64,000 nt of DNA, from contig URGP01000003.1 of NCBI GenBank assembly GCA_900547395.1, forward strand, positions 62,001 to 126,000, read 5' to 3'. Positions 39,918-47,015 of the stretch are shown here, in pieces; the stretch's first letter is position 1, and every line of letters starts with the position of its first letter. The DNA comes from an uncultured Opitutales bacterium (lineage in GTDB: Bacteria > Verrucomicrobiota > Verrucomicrobiia > Opitutales > Intestinicryptomonadaceae). The notes under the pieces are model-generated. The model saw only the letters and a program-made list of their open reading frames with translations, was not told the origin of the DNA and did not search any database. A program made the position numbers and the translations under genes.

Positions 39918-39965
39918 GGTTAGCGTCGGATTTCCCGACATTTAAGAGGTTTTGCCCTCCTAACC
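39918..39965 (-). promoter_or_regulatory. Three-way-junction RNA element upstream of rplL
   Basis: In the rplJ-rplL spacer, an outer stem (39918-39923 with 39960-39965, GGTTAG/CTAACC) encloses two hairpins: 39925-39929 with 39935-39939 (5 bp) and 39946-39949 with 39956-39959 (4 bp). All pairs are Watson-Crick. It ends 19 nt before the rplL start, near the ribosome site. Possible roles: translation control of L12, transcript processing, or a protein-binding site. Not assignable to a known family by eye. Confidence 0.65.
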
Positions 39966-40031
39966 TTGTTCCTTGTTGATGTTTTGCGCCCCGCCGAACG
40001 CATGGAACGAACAGCAGGGCAAAATTATTTT

Positions 40032-40517
40032 TTAAGCCTCTTCCTTTTCGCTCTTTGCCTTCAAGACATTCAAAATGCCCTGAGCGGAAGCAATGAGGAA
40101 CAAGCTGAGCATCTGGGCGCGCATACCCGCCAAATTCGGGAGCTTGCTGAGTGCTTCGATTTCGTCCTTGCTTAACAATTTCTTGTCCATCACTGCGATT
40201 TTCACGTCTGAACGATCGCGGGTTTTCAAGAAATCCACAATGGCCTTTGCCACTTCCGTAACGGCGTCGCCGCCGCTTATGATTGCAGTCGGACCTTCCA
40301 ACACTTCGGAAAGGTCGGGCAATTCGCGTTCCTTTGCCGCAATGTTTAAAATGGAATTCTTCACGACGTGGTATTCGGCTCCGCAAGCCCTCAAAGATGC
40401 TCTGAGTTCAGCGGCGTCGGATACGGAAACGCCCGTAAAATTCATCAAGAATACGAAGTCAGAAGCAGACAAACGCGCGATTGCTTCGTCAACGAGATAC
40501 TGTTTTTCCGGTCTCAT
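40032..40517 (-). CDS. rplJ: Ribosomal protein L10
   Basis: Anchors L7/L12 dimers to the ribosome. 161 residues: MRPEKQYLVDEAIARLSASD, EYHVVKNSILNIAAKE and the C-terminal alpha helix carrying L12-binding repeats (MRAQMLSLFLIASAQGILNV). AAGGAGAG is well placed. Only 15 nt separate it from rplA, so the usual L10 leader upstream of rplJ does not fit here. Confidence 0.97.
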   Translation of the reverse strand: MRPEKQYLVDEAIARLSASDFVFLMNFTGVSVSDAAELRASLRACGAEYHVVKNSILNIAAKERELPDLSEVLEGPTAIISGGDAVTEVAKAIVDFLKTRDRSDVKIAVMDKKLLSKDEIEALSKLPNLAGMRAQMLSLFLIASAQGILNVLKAKSEKEEA

Positions 40518-40532
40518 GATTTTTATCTCTCC

Positions 40533-41219
40533 TTATTCGCCAACTTCTGAAAGCGCAACTTTTACTGCAGGGCTCATTGTCGAGCTCAAAGTTACGGACT
40601 TTACGAATTTACCTTTAATTGCTTCGGGCTTTGCCGCCATCAAGCTCTGGAGCGCAGCCTTTGCGTTTTCCAAAAGCTTTTCTGCAGAAAAGCTGCGCTT
40701 GCCGATTACGATGGAAAGATTTGCTGTTTTATCCATCTTGTATTCAACGCGACCAGCCTTTACTTCTTGAATTGCACTTGCAACGTCGTCGGTCACCGTG
40801 CCGCTCTTGGGATTGGGCATCAAGCCTCTGGGGCCCAAAACGCGCGCCGCCCTGCGGACTTCTTTCATTGCGGATGTTGTTGCGATTGCAACGTCGAAAT
40901 CAATCCAGCCGCCTTCGATTTTCTTCAGCATGTCGTCAAGACCTGCAAAGTCCGCGCCTGCCGCCAAAGCTGCGTCGGCATTTTCAGTAAATACCAAAAC
41001 GCGCACTTTTTTACCGCTGCCGTTGGGCAAACGAACAGTGCCGCGAACCATCTGATTGCTCTGTTTCGGGTCAACGACGAGTTTAAACGACAATTCGACT
41101 GTTTCGTCGAACTTCGCCTTTTGCATACCTTCAAGCGCCTTTACTGCGTCTTCCAACGACTTGGCTTCCGCCCCGCCGCTCTTCGCCGCGCTTGCATATC
41201 TTTTACTTCTTTTAACCAT
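40533..41219 (-). CDS. rplA: Ribosomal protein L1
   Basis: L1 stalk protein that moves deacylated tRNA from the E site and, in many bacteria, represses its own operon. 228 residues: VELSFKLVVDPKQSNQMVRG, ARVLGPRGLMPNPKSGTV and VEYKMDKTANLSIVIGKRSF. AGGAG is upstream. A structured 140-nt spacer separates it from rplK and may be its feedback site. Confidence 0.97.
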   Translation of the reverse strand: MVKRSKRYASAAKSGGAEAKSLEDAVKALEGMQKAKFDETVELSFKLVVDPKQSNQMVRGTVRLPNGSGKKVRVLVFTENADAALAAGADFAGLDDMLKKIEGGWIDFDVAIATTSAMKEVRRAARVLGPRGLMPNPKSGTVTDDVASAIQEVKAGRVEYKMDKTANLSIVIGKRSFSAEKLLENAKAALQSLMAAKPEAIKGKFVKSVTLSSTMSPAVKVALSEVGE

Positions 41220-41263
41220 GACTTTTTGTCTCCTGCTTTTTTGCAGTGCGGTTTTTGTTTTAC

Positions 41264-41351
41264 GCCCCGAAGTCCTCCTTCAAGGCAGTCCCCCTTCGGG
41301 GCTTTCAAATTTATTGCAAAAGGCGTTTAAATTGATTTCAATCCAAACGCC
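41264..41351 (-). promoter_or_regulatory. Structured rplK-rplA spacer, candidate L1 control RNA
   Basis: Two stems on the minus strand: 41322-41328 with 41345-41351 (7 bp, inner ATTGA/TCAAT pairing) just after the rplK stop, and 41264-41272 with 41294-41302 (9 bp, perfect) whose loop carries GGAGG-like sequence. The second stem lies about 45 nt before the rplA start. L1 autoregulation is known in this operon in other bacteria; the link here is inference. Confidence 0.5.
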
Positions 41352-41361
41352 CGACTCGAAA

Positions 41362-41787
41362 TTAGTCAACAACTTCGATGCCCATCGAACGAGCAGTGCC
41401 TGCAATGATGCGGGCAGCAGCCGCAGGGTCAACCGCGTTGACGTCCTTTTGCTTAATCTTTACGATTTCCGCAATTTGGGCTTTTGTCACCTTGCCGACC
41501 TTATCAACATTCGGCTTTGCGCTCGCCGTCTGGATGCCTGCCGCTTTCTTCAAGAGAACGGAAGCAGGGGGCGACTTCAAAATGAAAGTGAAAGACTTAT
41601 CCTGATAAACGGTGATAACAACCGGCAAAATCATGCCGTTTTGGTCTTTTGTGCGAGCGTTAAACTCTTTGCAAAAGCCCATGATGTTAACACCTGCCGC
41701 GCCCAACGCAGGGCCTACCGGAGGAGCAGGATTTGCAGCACCGGCCGGAAGCTGCAACTTAATCTGCTTTACTATTTTCTTAGCCAT
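41362..41787 (-). CDS. rplK: Ribosomal protein L11
   Basis: GTPase-centre protein and, in many bacteria, sensor for stringent response. 141 residues: [20 protein letters not shown] with the proline pair of the N-terminal domain, and the C-terminal [17 protein letters not shown] purine-rich AGGAA precedes the ATG. nusG ends upstream at 41849. Confidence 0.98.
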   Translation of the reverse strand: MAKKIVKQIKLQLPAGAANPAPPVGPALGAAGVNIMGFCKEFNARTKDQNGMILPVVITVYQDKSFTFILKSPPASVLLKKAAGIQTASAKPNVDKVGKVTKAQIAEIVKIKQKDVNAVDPAAAARIIAGTARSMGIEVVD

Positions 41788-41848
41788 TTTATTTTTTCCT
41801 GTTTAATTATTTACACGATTTTGAGGCAATCGATGTGCGTAATAAATT

Positions 41849-42433
41849 CTATTCTTCCAACTTTGCCGCCTGGTTGAATTCGAGTTCCACGGGAGTGAAA
41901 CGCCCGAATATCGAAACGCTCGCCTTCAACTTGCCCTTTTCGGCGTCAACTTCTTCGACAACGCCTGTCAAATTCAAGAACGGACCGTCGGTAATTTTAA
42001 TGTGTTCGCCAATATTGAAATCGACTTTCGGGCGAACTGCGCCCTTTGCTTTTTCAATTTGCGCAAAAATTTCGTCAACTTCCCTTTTGCGCAGAGGAAT
42101 GGGTCTCGGACCGCGCGCGCTTTCCCCGCCCATAAAATCAATAACGCCGTTTGCGCGCTTTACGAAATAATAGCCCTGCTCCAACAATTCGTCGTCATCG
42201 TCGTAAAGCTTCATTTTGACGAAAATATAGCCGGGATAGAGTTTGCGTTCGCGCTGTGTTTTCTTGCCGTTCTTTATTTCAGATACGGTTTCTGTCGGCA
42301 TTAAAATATCGTCTTTTGAAAGAAGACCGCCCATGTCTTCAAGGTCTATGAGCATTTTCAAAGACTCAACCGCCTTGTTTTCCATATTGGAGCGGACTTG
42401 CACCGTGTACCATTTTTTCCCGTCGTCAAACAT
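41849..42433 (-). CDS. nusG: Transcription elongation/antitermination factor NusG
   Basis: 194 residues: NGN domain (WYTVQVRSNMENKAVESLK, LYPGYIFVKM) and C-terminal KOW domain (FNIGEHIKITDGPFLNLTGV). Binds RNA polymerase clamp and, via the KOW domain, S10 or Rho. GAAGGGA lies before the ATG. The insert around residues 45-70 (LLSKDDILMPTETVSE) is short. Follows secE, the conserved pair. Confidence 0.97.
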   Translation of the reverse strand: MFDDGKKWYTVQVRSNMENKAVESLKMLIDLEDMGGLLSKDDILMPTETVSEIKNGKKTQRERKLYPGYIFVKMKLYDDDDELLEQGYYFVKRANGVIDFMGGESARGPRPIPLRKREVDEIFAQIEKAKGAVRPKVDFNIGEHIKITDGPFLNLTGVVEEVDAEKGKLKASVSIFGRFTPVELEFNQAAKLEE

Positions 42434-42450
42434 TTTGAAATCCCTTCAAA

Positions 42451-42660
42451 TTACTTGCCGTTAACCAATGCGGTACACATGTCAACTACATTGTAAACGG
42501 AAAAGTCAGCAAGGGCGATAAACGCGCCCAAAAGCAGAATCGCGACAAACACGACGAGCATTGAAGACCTGATTTCCGAAGCGTTCGGCCAGTTGGCCTT
42601 TTTCAACTCCGCCACTGTCTCCTTATAAAATTGTCTTACTCTTGAAAATGGATTTGCCAT
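42451..42660 (-). CDS. secE: Preprotein translocase subunit SecE
   Basis: 69 residues with one C-terminal membrane helix (LVVFVAILLLGAFIALADFS) preceded by the amphipathic segment KETVAELKKANWPNASEIRS typical of short SecE. It clamps the SecY pore. Located between tRNA-Trp and nusG, as in many bacteria. Confidence 0.95.
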   Translation of the reverse strand: MANPFSRVRQFYKETVAELKKANWPNASEIRSSMLVVFVAILLLGAFIALADFSVYNVVDMCTALVNGK

Positions 42661-42690
42661 AAAATTTTATGCTGACTGTTTTTTTGAAAT

Positions 42691-42766
42691 TGGCAGGGAC
42701 GGAGGGACTCGAACCCCCAACACGCGGTTTTGGAGACCGCTGCTCTACCAATTGAACTACGTCCCT
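42691..42766 (-). tRNA. trnW: tRNA-Trp (CCA anticodon)
   Basis: 76 nt including an encoded CCA end. The acceptor stem AGGGACG pairs with CGTCCCT; anticodon arm has loop CTCCAAA (anticodon CCA); T arm contains GGTTCGAGTCC. Between tuf and secE. Confidence 0.97.
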
Positions 42767-42847
42767 ATACCAAAAAAAATTAAAAGAACAAAAAATTTCA
42801 CGCCTCAGCCGCATCAAGCGGCTTTGGCATAAAATTCAGAAACGCAC

Positions 42848-44038
42848 TTATGCGATAACTTCGCTGATGCGACCTGCACCGATTGTGCGACCGCCTTCGC
42901 GGATAGCAAAACGCTGACCTGCTTCCATTGCAATCGGCTTCTGGAGTTCGATTTCGATGGAAACATTGTCGCCCGGCATAACCATTTCAACGCCTGCGGG
43001 AAGCGTGCAAGTGCCGGTAACGTCAGCCGTGCCGAAGTAGAACTGCGGACGGTAGTTTGTGAAGAACGGAGTGTGACGACCGCCTTCATCCTTGGTGAGG
43101 ACGTAAATTTCAGCCTTTGCTTTTGTGTGCGGGTGAATTGTGCCCGGCTTTGCGATAACGTGACCGCGCTGTACCTGGTCTTTTTCAATGCCGCGGAGCA
43201 ACAAACCAACATTGTCGCCTGCCTGACCCTGGTCGAGGAGCTTGCGGAACATTTCAACACCTGTAATTGTGGTCTTCATTGTTTCGCCCAAACCGACGAT
43301 TTCAACTTCGTCGCCAACCTTTACGATACCGCGTTCGATACGGCCTGTCGCAACCGTGCCACGACCTGTGATGGAGAACACGTCTTCAACGCTCATCATG
43401 AAAGGCTTGTCAATCGGGCGTTCAGGTTCGGGAATTTCAGAGTCGATTGCGTCCATCAACTGGTCAATGCTCTTTACGCCGAATTCAACACCTTCGAGAG
43501 CCTGTGTTGCAGAACCGCGAACGATTACCGCATTGTCGCCGTCGTACTGGTACTTGTTGAGGAGGTCGCGAACTTCCATTTCAACGAGTTCCAAGAGTTC
43601 GGGGTCGTCGAGCAAGTCGCACTTGTTCAAGAATACAACGATTTTGGGAACGCCGACCTGACGAGCCAAAAGGATGTGTTCGCGAGTCTGGGGCATGGGG
43701 CCGTCAGCTGCGGAAACAACAAGGATTGCGCCGTCCATCTGGGCTGCGCCTGTAATCATGTTCTTAACGAAGTCAGCGTGGCCCGGGCAGTCAACGTGCG
43801 CGTAGTGGCGTTTTTCTGTTTCGTATTCAACGTGAGCTACCGCGATTGTAACGGTTTTTGTTGCGTCACGAACAGTACCGCCCTTTGCGATGTCCTGATA
43901 AGACTTGATTTGAGCCAAACCCTTCTTCGACTGAACGGAGAGGATAGCTGTTGTGAGTGTTGTTTTACCATGGTCGATGTGGCCGATTGTGCCGACATTG
44001 ACGTGTGGCTTCGTTCTTACGAATGATTCTTTTGACAT
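42848..44038 (-). CDS. tuf: Elongation factor Tu
   Basis: Brings aminoacyl-tRNA to the ribosome. 396 residues: G1 [17 protein letters not shown], effector region ([20 protein letters not shown]), G3 [14 protein letters not shown]4 NKCDLL, then domains II and III ending [14 protein letters not shown]. The P-loop reads HIDHGKTT; Ile in place of the usual Val is conservative. It stands between tRNA-Thr and tRNA-Trp, not in the str operon, and is the only tuf in this window. Confidence 0.98.
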   Translation of the reverse strand: MSKESFVRTKPHVNVGTIGHIDHGKTTLTTAILSVQSKKGLAQIKSYQDIAKGGTVRDATKTVTIAVAHVEYETEKRHYAHVDCPGHADFVKNMITGAAQMDGAILVVSAADGPMPQTREHILLARQVGVPKIVVFLNKCDLLDDPELLELVEMEVRDLLNKYQYDGDNAVIVRGSATQALEGVEFGVKSIDQLMDAIDSEIPEPERPIDKPFMMSVEDVFSITGRGTVATGRIERGIVKVGDEVEIVGLGETMKTTITGVEMFRKLLDQGQAGDNVGLLLRGIEKDQVQRGHVIAKPGTIHPHTKAKAEIYVLTKDEGGRHTPFFTNYRPQFYFGTADVTGTCTLPAGVEMVMPGDNVSIEIELQKPIAMEAGQRFAIREGGRTIGAGRISEVIA

Positions 44039-44075
44039 GATCTTTTCTTTTGTTGATTTGTTTATATTTTGGAAA

Positions 44076-44151
44076 TGGAGCCCCAGAGCGGACTTGAACC
44101 GCCGACCCCGTCCTTACCAAGGACGTGCTCTACCGACTGAGCTACCAGGGC
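44076..44151 (-). tRNA. trnT: tRNA-Thr (GGT anticodon)
   Basis: 76 nt including encoded CCA. The anticodon stem CGTCC/GGACG holds the loop TTGGTAA (anticodon GGT, reads ACC/ACU). T arm contains GGTTCAAGTCC. First element of the tRNA-tuf-tRNA-secE unit. Confidence 0.96.
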
Positions 44152-44400
44152 AGAGAGGCTTGCACCCCAAACGCCGCTTTTTACAAAGAGACGTTATTCA
44201 ATATAAAGGGTAAAAAATTGGACTATATTAAAACGCGCGTCAACTTTTTTTTTATTTTTTTAAGAATTTTATTAAAAAAAACGCATTTTTATCGAATTTA
44301 GCCCAACATATTGCATATTTTGCAAAAATTTTAAACGGTTTAGTTTTCTACCGACAAAACGCCGCCGCAAAGCAACGAACGCAGCCAAACGATAAAAAAA

Positions 44401-45147
44401 CTACTTTGAAATTCGGTTCAACTGCGCAGACGCCAACGCCGACCACTGCCCCGCATTCGGATTTTGCAAAACAGACTCAAAAGATTTTTTTGCTTCGTCC
44501 GTTTTGCCGTCCGCAAACTGCAATATGCCCAAGTGGTATGCGGCTTCCGCCGAATAAGACAGTGCTTCCGCATTTTCGGCGACAGACGCCAATAGCTTTT
44601 TGGCTTCTTCGACCTTGCCGGACTTCAAGACGCTTACAGCTTCGCCCAGCAAAGCCCTGCCGTACACAGGAACTCCGCCTAAATTTTGAGAGGCGGATTT
44701 ATAAACTTCGGCAGCTTCGGCAAATTTGTTCGCATCAAACAATGAATCCGCATTTTCGAGCAAGGCAAGACCCGCCGCAGGAATGCCGGAATTCGACTTC
44801 GCAAATTCGGCGCGCTTTTCAAAAGTGTCGGCATCGGCAAATTCGGACGCGATGGAATTGTCGCGGGCTTCCGTGTAAGAAATCCAGGCATGCTTGCCGA
44901 TTATCACTGCGAACGCCAGCACAATCAAAGAAACGATAAAAGTCTTGTTGCGCTTCCAATAGAGCCAAACCCTGTCCTCAAATTCCAAGCCCTCCAAGTC
45001 TTCGTCAAGAATCACCGTCTTGCGCTCGTCCGACGACGCATTGGGGTCTTGAACGCTTATGCTTTCGCCGAATATGGCGTCCGAAGAGCCATAGTTTAAG
45101 GGTTTATTTTTTGCCTGATGAGGACCTCTGTTTTTGTTTTCGCCCAT
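44401..45147 (-). CDS. YfgM-like membrane-anchored TPR protein
   Basis: 248 residues: a soluble N-terminal ~68 residues, one membrane helix (about 72-90, FIVSLIVLAFAVIIGKHAWI), then TPR-like helical repeats (ADSLFDANKFAEAAEVYKSA, AAYHLGILQFADGKTDEAKK). The layout fits the tetratricopeptide YfgM/ancillary SecYEG subunit type, a periplasmic chaperone docking partner in E. coli. Homology is by architecture, not strong sequence identity. It is divergent from dinB across a 142-nt spacer. Confidence 0.75.
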   Translation of the reverse strand: MGENKNRGPHQAKNKPLNYGSSDAIFGESISVQDPNASSDERKTVILDEDLEGLEFEDRVWLYWKRNKTFIVSLIVLAFAVIIGKHAWISYTEARDNSIASEFADADTFEKRAEFAKSNSGIPAAGLALLENADSLFDANKFAEAAEVYKSASQNLGGVPVYGRALLGEAVSVLKSGKVEEAKKLLASVAENAEALSYSAEAAYHLGILQFADGKTDEAKKSFESVLQNPNAGQWSALASAQLNRISK

Positions 45148-45289
45148 AATAGAAATTGGATTTTAGATTTATAAACATTTGGTTATGACATCGCCCAAAC
45201 CATTTATCAAGCAATTTTTATATGAAATATTCTTTTTGAAAGCTTGCATATTTTAATATTTAACCAAAATTACATGCAAAGATTTAAAA

Positions 45290-46483
45290 ATGATAAACGA
45301 CAGAACAATTCTGCATTGCGATTTGAACGGATTTTATGCTTCGGTCGAAATGCTTTCGCACCCCGAGCTTGCGGGGTTGCCTGTGGCTGTCGGCGGAGAC
45401 CCAAGCAAGCGCAAGGGCATAATTCTCGCAAAAAACGAGGAAGCCAAGAAGTTCGGAGTTGCCACTGGAGAGGCATTGTGGATTGCAAAACGCAAATGCC
45501 CCAAACTTGTCGTCCTGCCGTCGCACCACGAACTCTACGAAGAATATTCAATTAAAGTAAATGAAATTTATTCGCGCTTTACCTCGCAAGTCGAACCTTT
45601 TGGGATTGACGAATCCTGGCTCGATGTCAGCGCGAGCCGAAAGCTTTTCGGCTCCGGCAAAGAAATTGCCGATAAAATCCGCGAAACCGTAAAAAGAGAG
45701 TTGGGGCTTACAATTTCAGTGGGAGTATCATTTAACAAAGTGTTCGCAAAACTCGGAAGCGACTACAAAAAGCCCGATGCCACCACCGTTTTCGGCAGAG
45801 CCGACATTGAAAAAATCGTCCACAAACTGCCCGTAAAAGATTTGCTCTACGTCGGCAAGAAAACTGCCGACACTCTGCATAAGCTCGGAATCTACACGAT
45901 TGGCGACCTTGCCTCTTCAAACGAAGCCATGCTTTTGCGCCGCTTCGGGAAATTCGGGGCGGAACTGCTTGCCTATGCCAGAGGCGAAGACAATTCGCCT
46001 GTCGCCTGCTACGGAGAGACGGAAGAAGCAAAATCTATCGGCAACTCCCACACATTCGCGCGCGACTTGCTCGGAGATGAAGATATAGCGGCAGGATTTG
46101 GAGTGGTTGCCGAAAAAGTTTCAAAAAGGTTGATAGAAGCGAATTTGAAAGGTTGCGTGCTTTCAATAGTTATTAAAGACGCAAATTTGAGCTCGCTTGT
46201 GCGCCAAAAGAAATTGGATAAGCCAATCAGCAGTTATAAAGACCTAATAAATAATTCAATCGAACTGTTTAAAGCAAATTGGGATAACAGCCCCGTGCGA
46301 ATGCTCGGCATCAGCCTATCCCAACTCACGCCTGCCGATACCCCCGCCCAAGCCGAACTTTTTGAAACAAAGCCGCATTCGACAAAGGCAGAAGACGCGC
46401 TCGGCAAGGCGATTTTAAAAATTAAAGACAAATACGGCAACTCCGCCATAAACTTCGCAAACCGCTCAATCAAGGATTTATAA
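45290..46483 (+). CDS. dinB: DNA polymerase IV (Y family)
   Basis: Translesion polymerase. 397 residues: catalytic carboxylates in HCDLNGFYASVE and FGIDESWLD, the second motif GVSFNKVFAKLGSDYKKPD, helix-hairpin-helix region GKKTADTLHKLGIYTIGDL, and little-finger domain. QAELFE near residue 358 resembles a sliding-clamp-binding motif. One of few plus-strand genes; no clear LexA box and no Shine-Dalgarno were found. The ATG start at 45290 gives a complete N-terminus. Alternative starts would cut the catalytic Asp. Confidence 0.95.
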   Translation: MINDRTILHCDLNGFYASVEMLSHPELAGLPVAVGGDPSKRKGIILAKNEEAKKFGVATGEALWIAKRKCPKLVVLPSHHELYEEYSIKVNEIYSRFTSQVEPFGIDESWLDVSASRKLFGSGKEIADKIRETVKRELGLTISVGVSFNKVFAKLGSDYKKPDATTVFGRADIEKIVHKLPVKDLLYVGKKTADTLHKLGIYTIGDLASSNEAMLLRRFGKFGAELLAYARGEDNSPVACYGETEEAKSIGNSHTFARDLLGDEDIAAGFGVVAEKVSKRLIEANLKGCVLSIVIKDANLSSLVRQKKLDKPISSYKDLINNSIELFKANWDNSPVRMLGISLSQLTPADTPAQAELFETKPHSTKAEDALGKAILKIKDKYGNSAINFANRSIKDL

Positions 46484-46673
46484 ATCTTAACCCTGACAAC
46501 AACTTGCCAGGCATAAAACCTTAAAAACACGCCAAACAAATCGGTACATGGCAGTTTTGCTGAATACGACGGGAATTTTGGAGACTTTCCAAGCCGAAAT
46601 AAGACTCTTTCGCGGATTGCAAACGGACGGCAAACAGGTAGCCAAATACCGCGCAATCCCTTTATCCATCAAC

Positions 46674-46706
46674 AAAAAAGCCCCTAAACGCTTTAATTTA
46701 GAGGCT
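46674..46706 (-). terminator. Intrinsic terminator after tRNA-Leu
   Basis: 10-bp stem (46679-46688 with 46697-46706, one G-T pair, 8-nt loop) followed on the minus strand by a T run (TTTTTTGTT), 11 nt beyond the tRNA 3' end. It also separates the tRNA from the convergent dinB. Confidence 0.85.
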
Positions 46707-46716
46707 TCAAAAACAG

Positions 46717-46798
46717 TGCTTGAGAAGGGGGTCGAACCCTTACGCCTTGCGGCACGGGATCCTAAGTCCCGCGTGTCTGCCAATTCCACCACTCAAGC
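46717..46798 (-). tRNA. trnL: tRNA-Leu (TAG anticodon), CCA not encoded
   Basis: 82 nt with a short long-type variable arm. Acceptor GCTTGAG/CTCAAGC, anticodon loop CTTAGGA (anticodon TAG), T arm GGGTTCGACCC. The bases after the discriminator A are CTG, so CCA must be added by the nucleotidyltransferase, unlike the two other tRNAs here. Confidence 0.95.
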
Positions 46799-47015
46799 AA
46801 AATTAAAGCATTTCAGAAAATATGACTCGGCAAAGAAATGCAAGCTTTATTATTGCAAAAATCCCCGAAACGAAACATTTTGCATATTCTTATTGCGGGA
46901 AATTTCGCGGAATAATTCAAATTTCTGCACAAATTAAATTCCCGTAAAAAATTCCCGTGATTTTCTTTCTTTGGAATTTATGTTTTTTTACATTTCCGTT
47001 TCTTATTGCGTATGG

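Noticed and set aside
43073..44026. 317-codon plus-strand frame opposite tuf
   Set aside because: Antisense shadow of EF-Tu.
44215..44243. TTGACG upstream of tRNA-Thr as a promoter
   Set aside because: No acceptable -10 box at 15-19 nt; a promoter must exist nearby but I cannot place it.
46487..46792. 101-codon minus-strand frame over tRNA-Leu
   Set aside because: It reads through the tRNA gene and its terminator.
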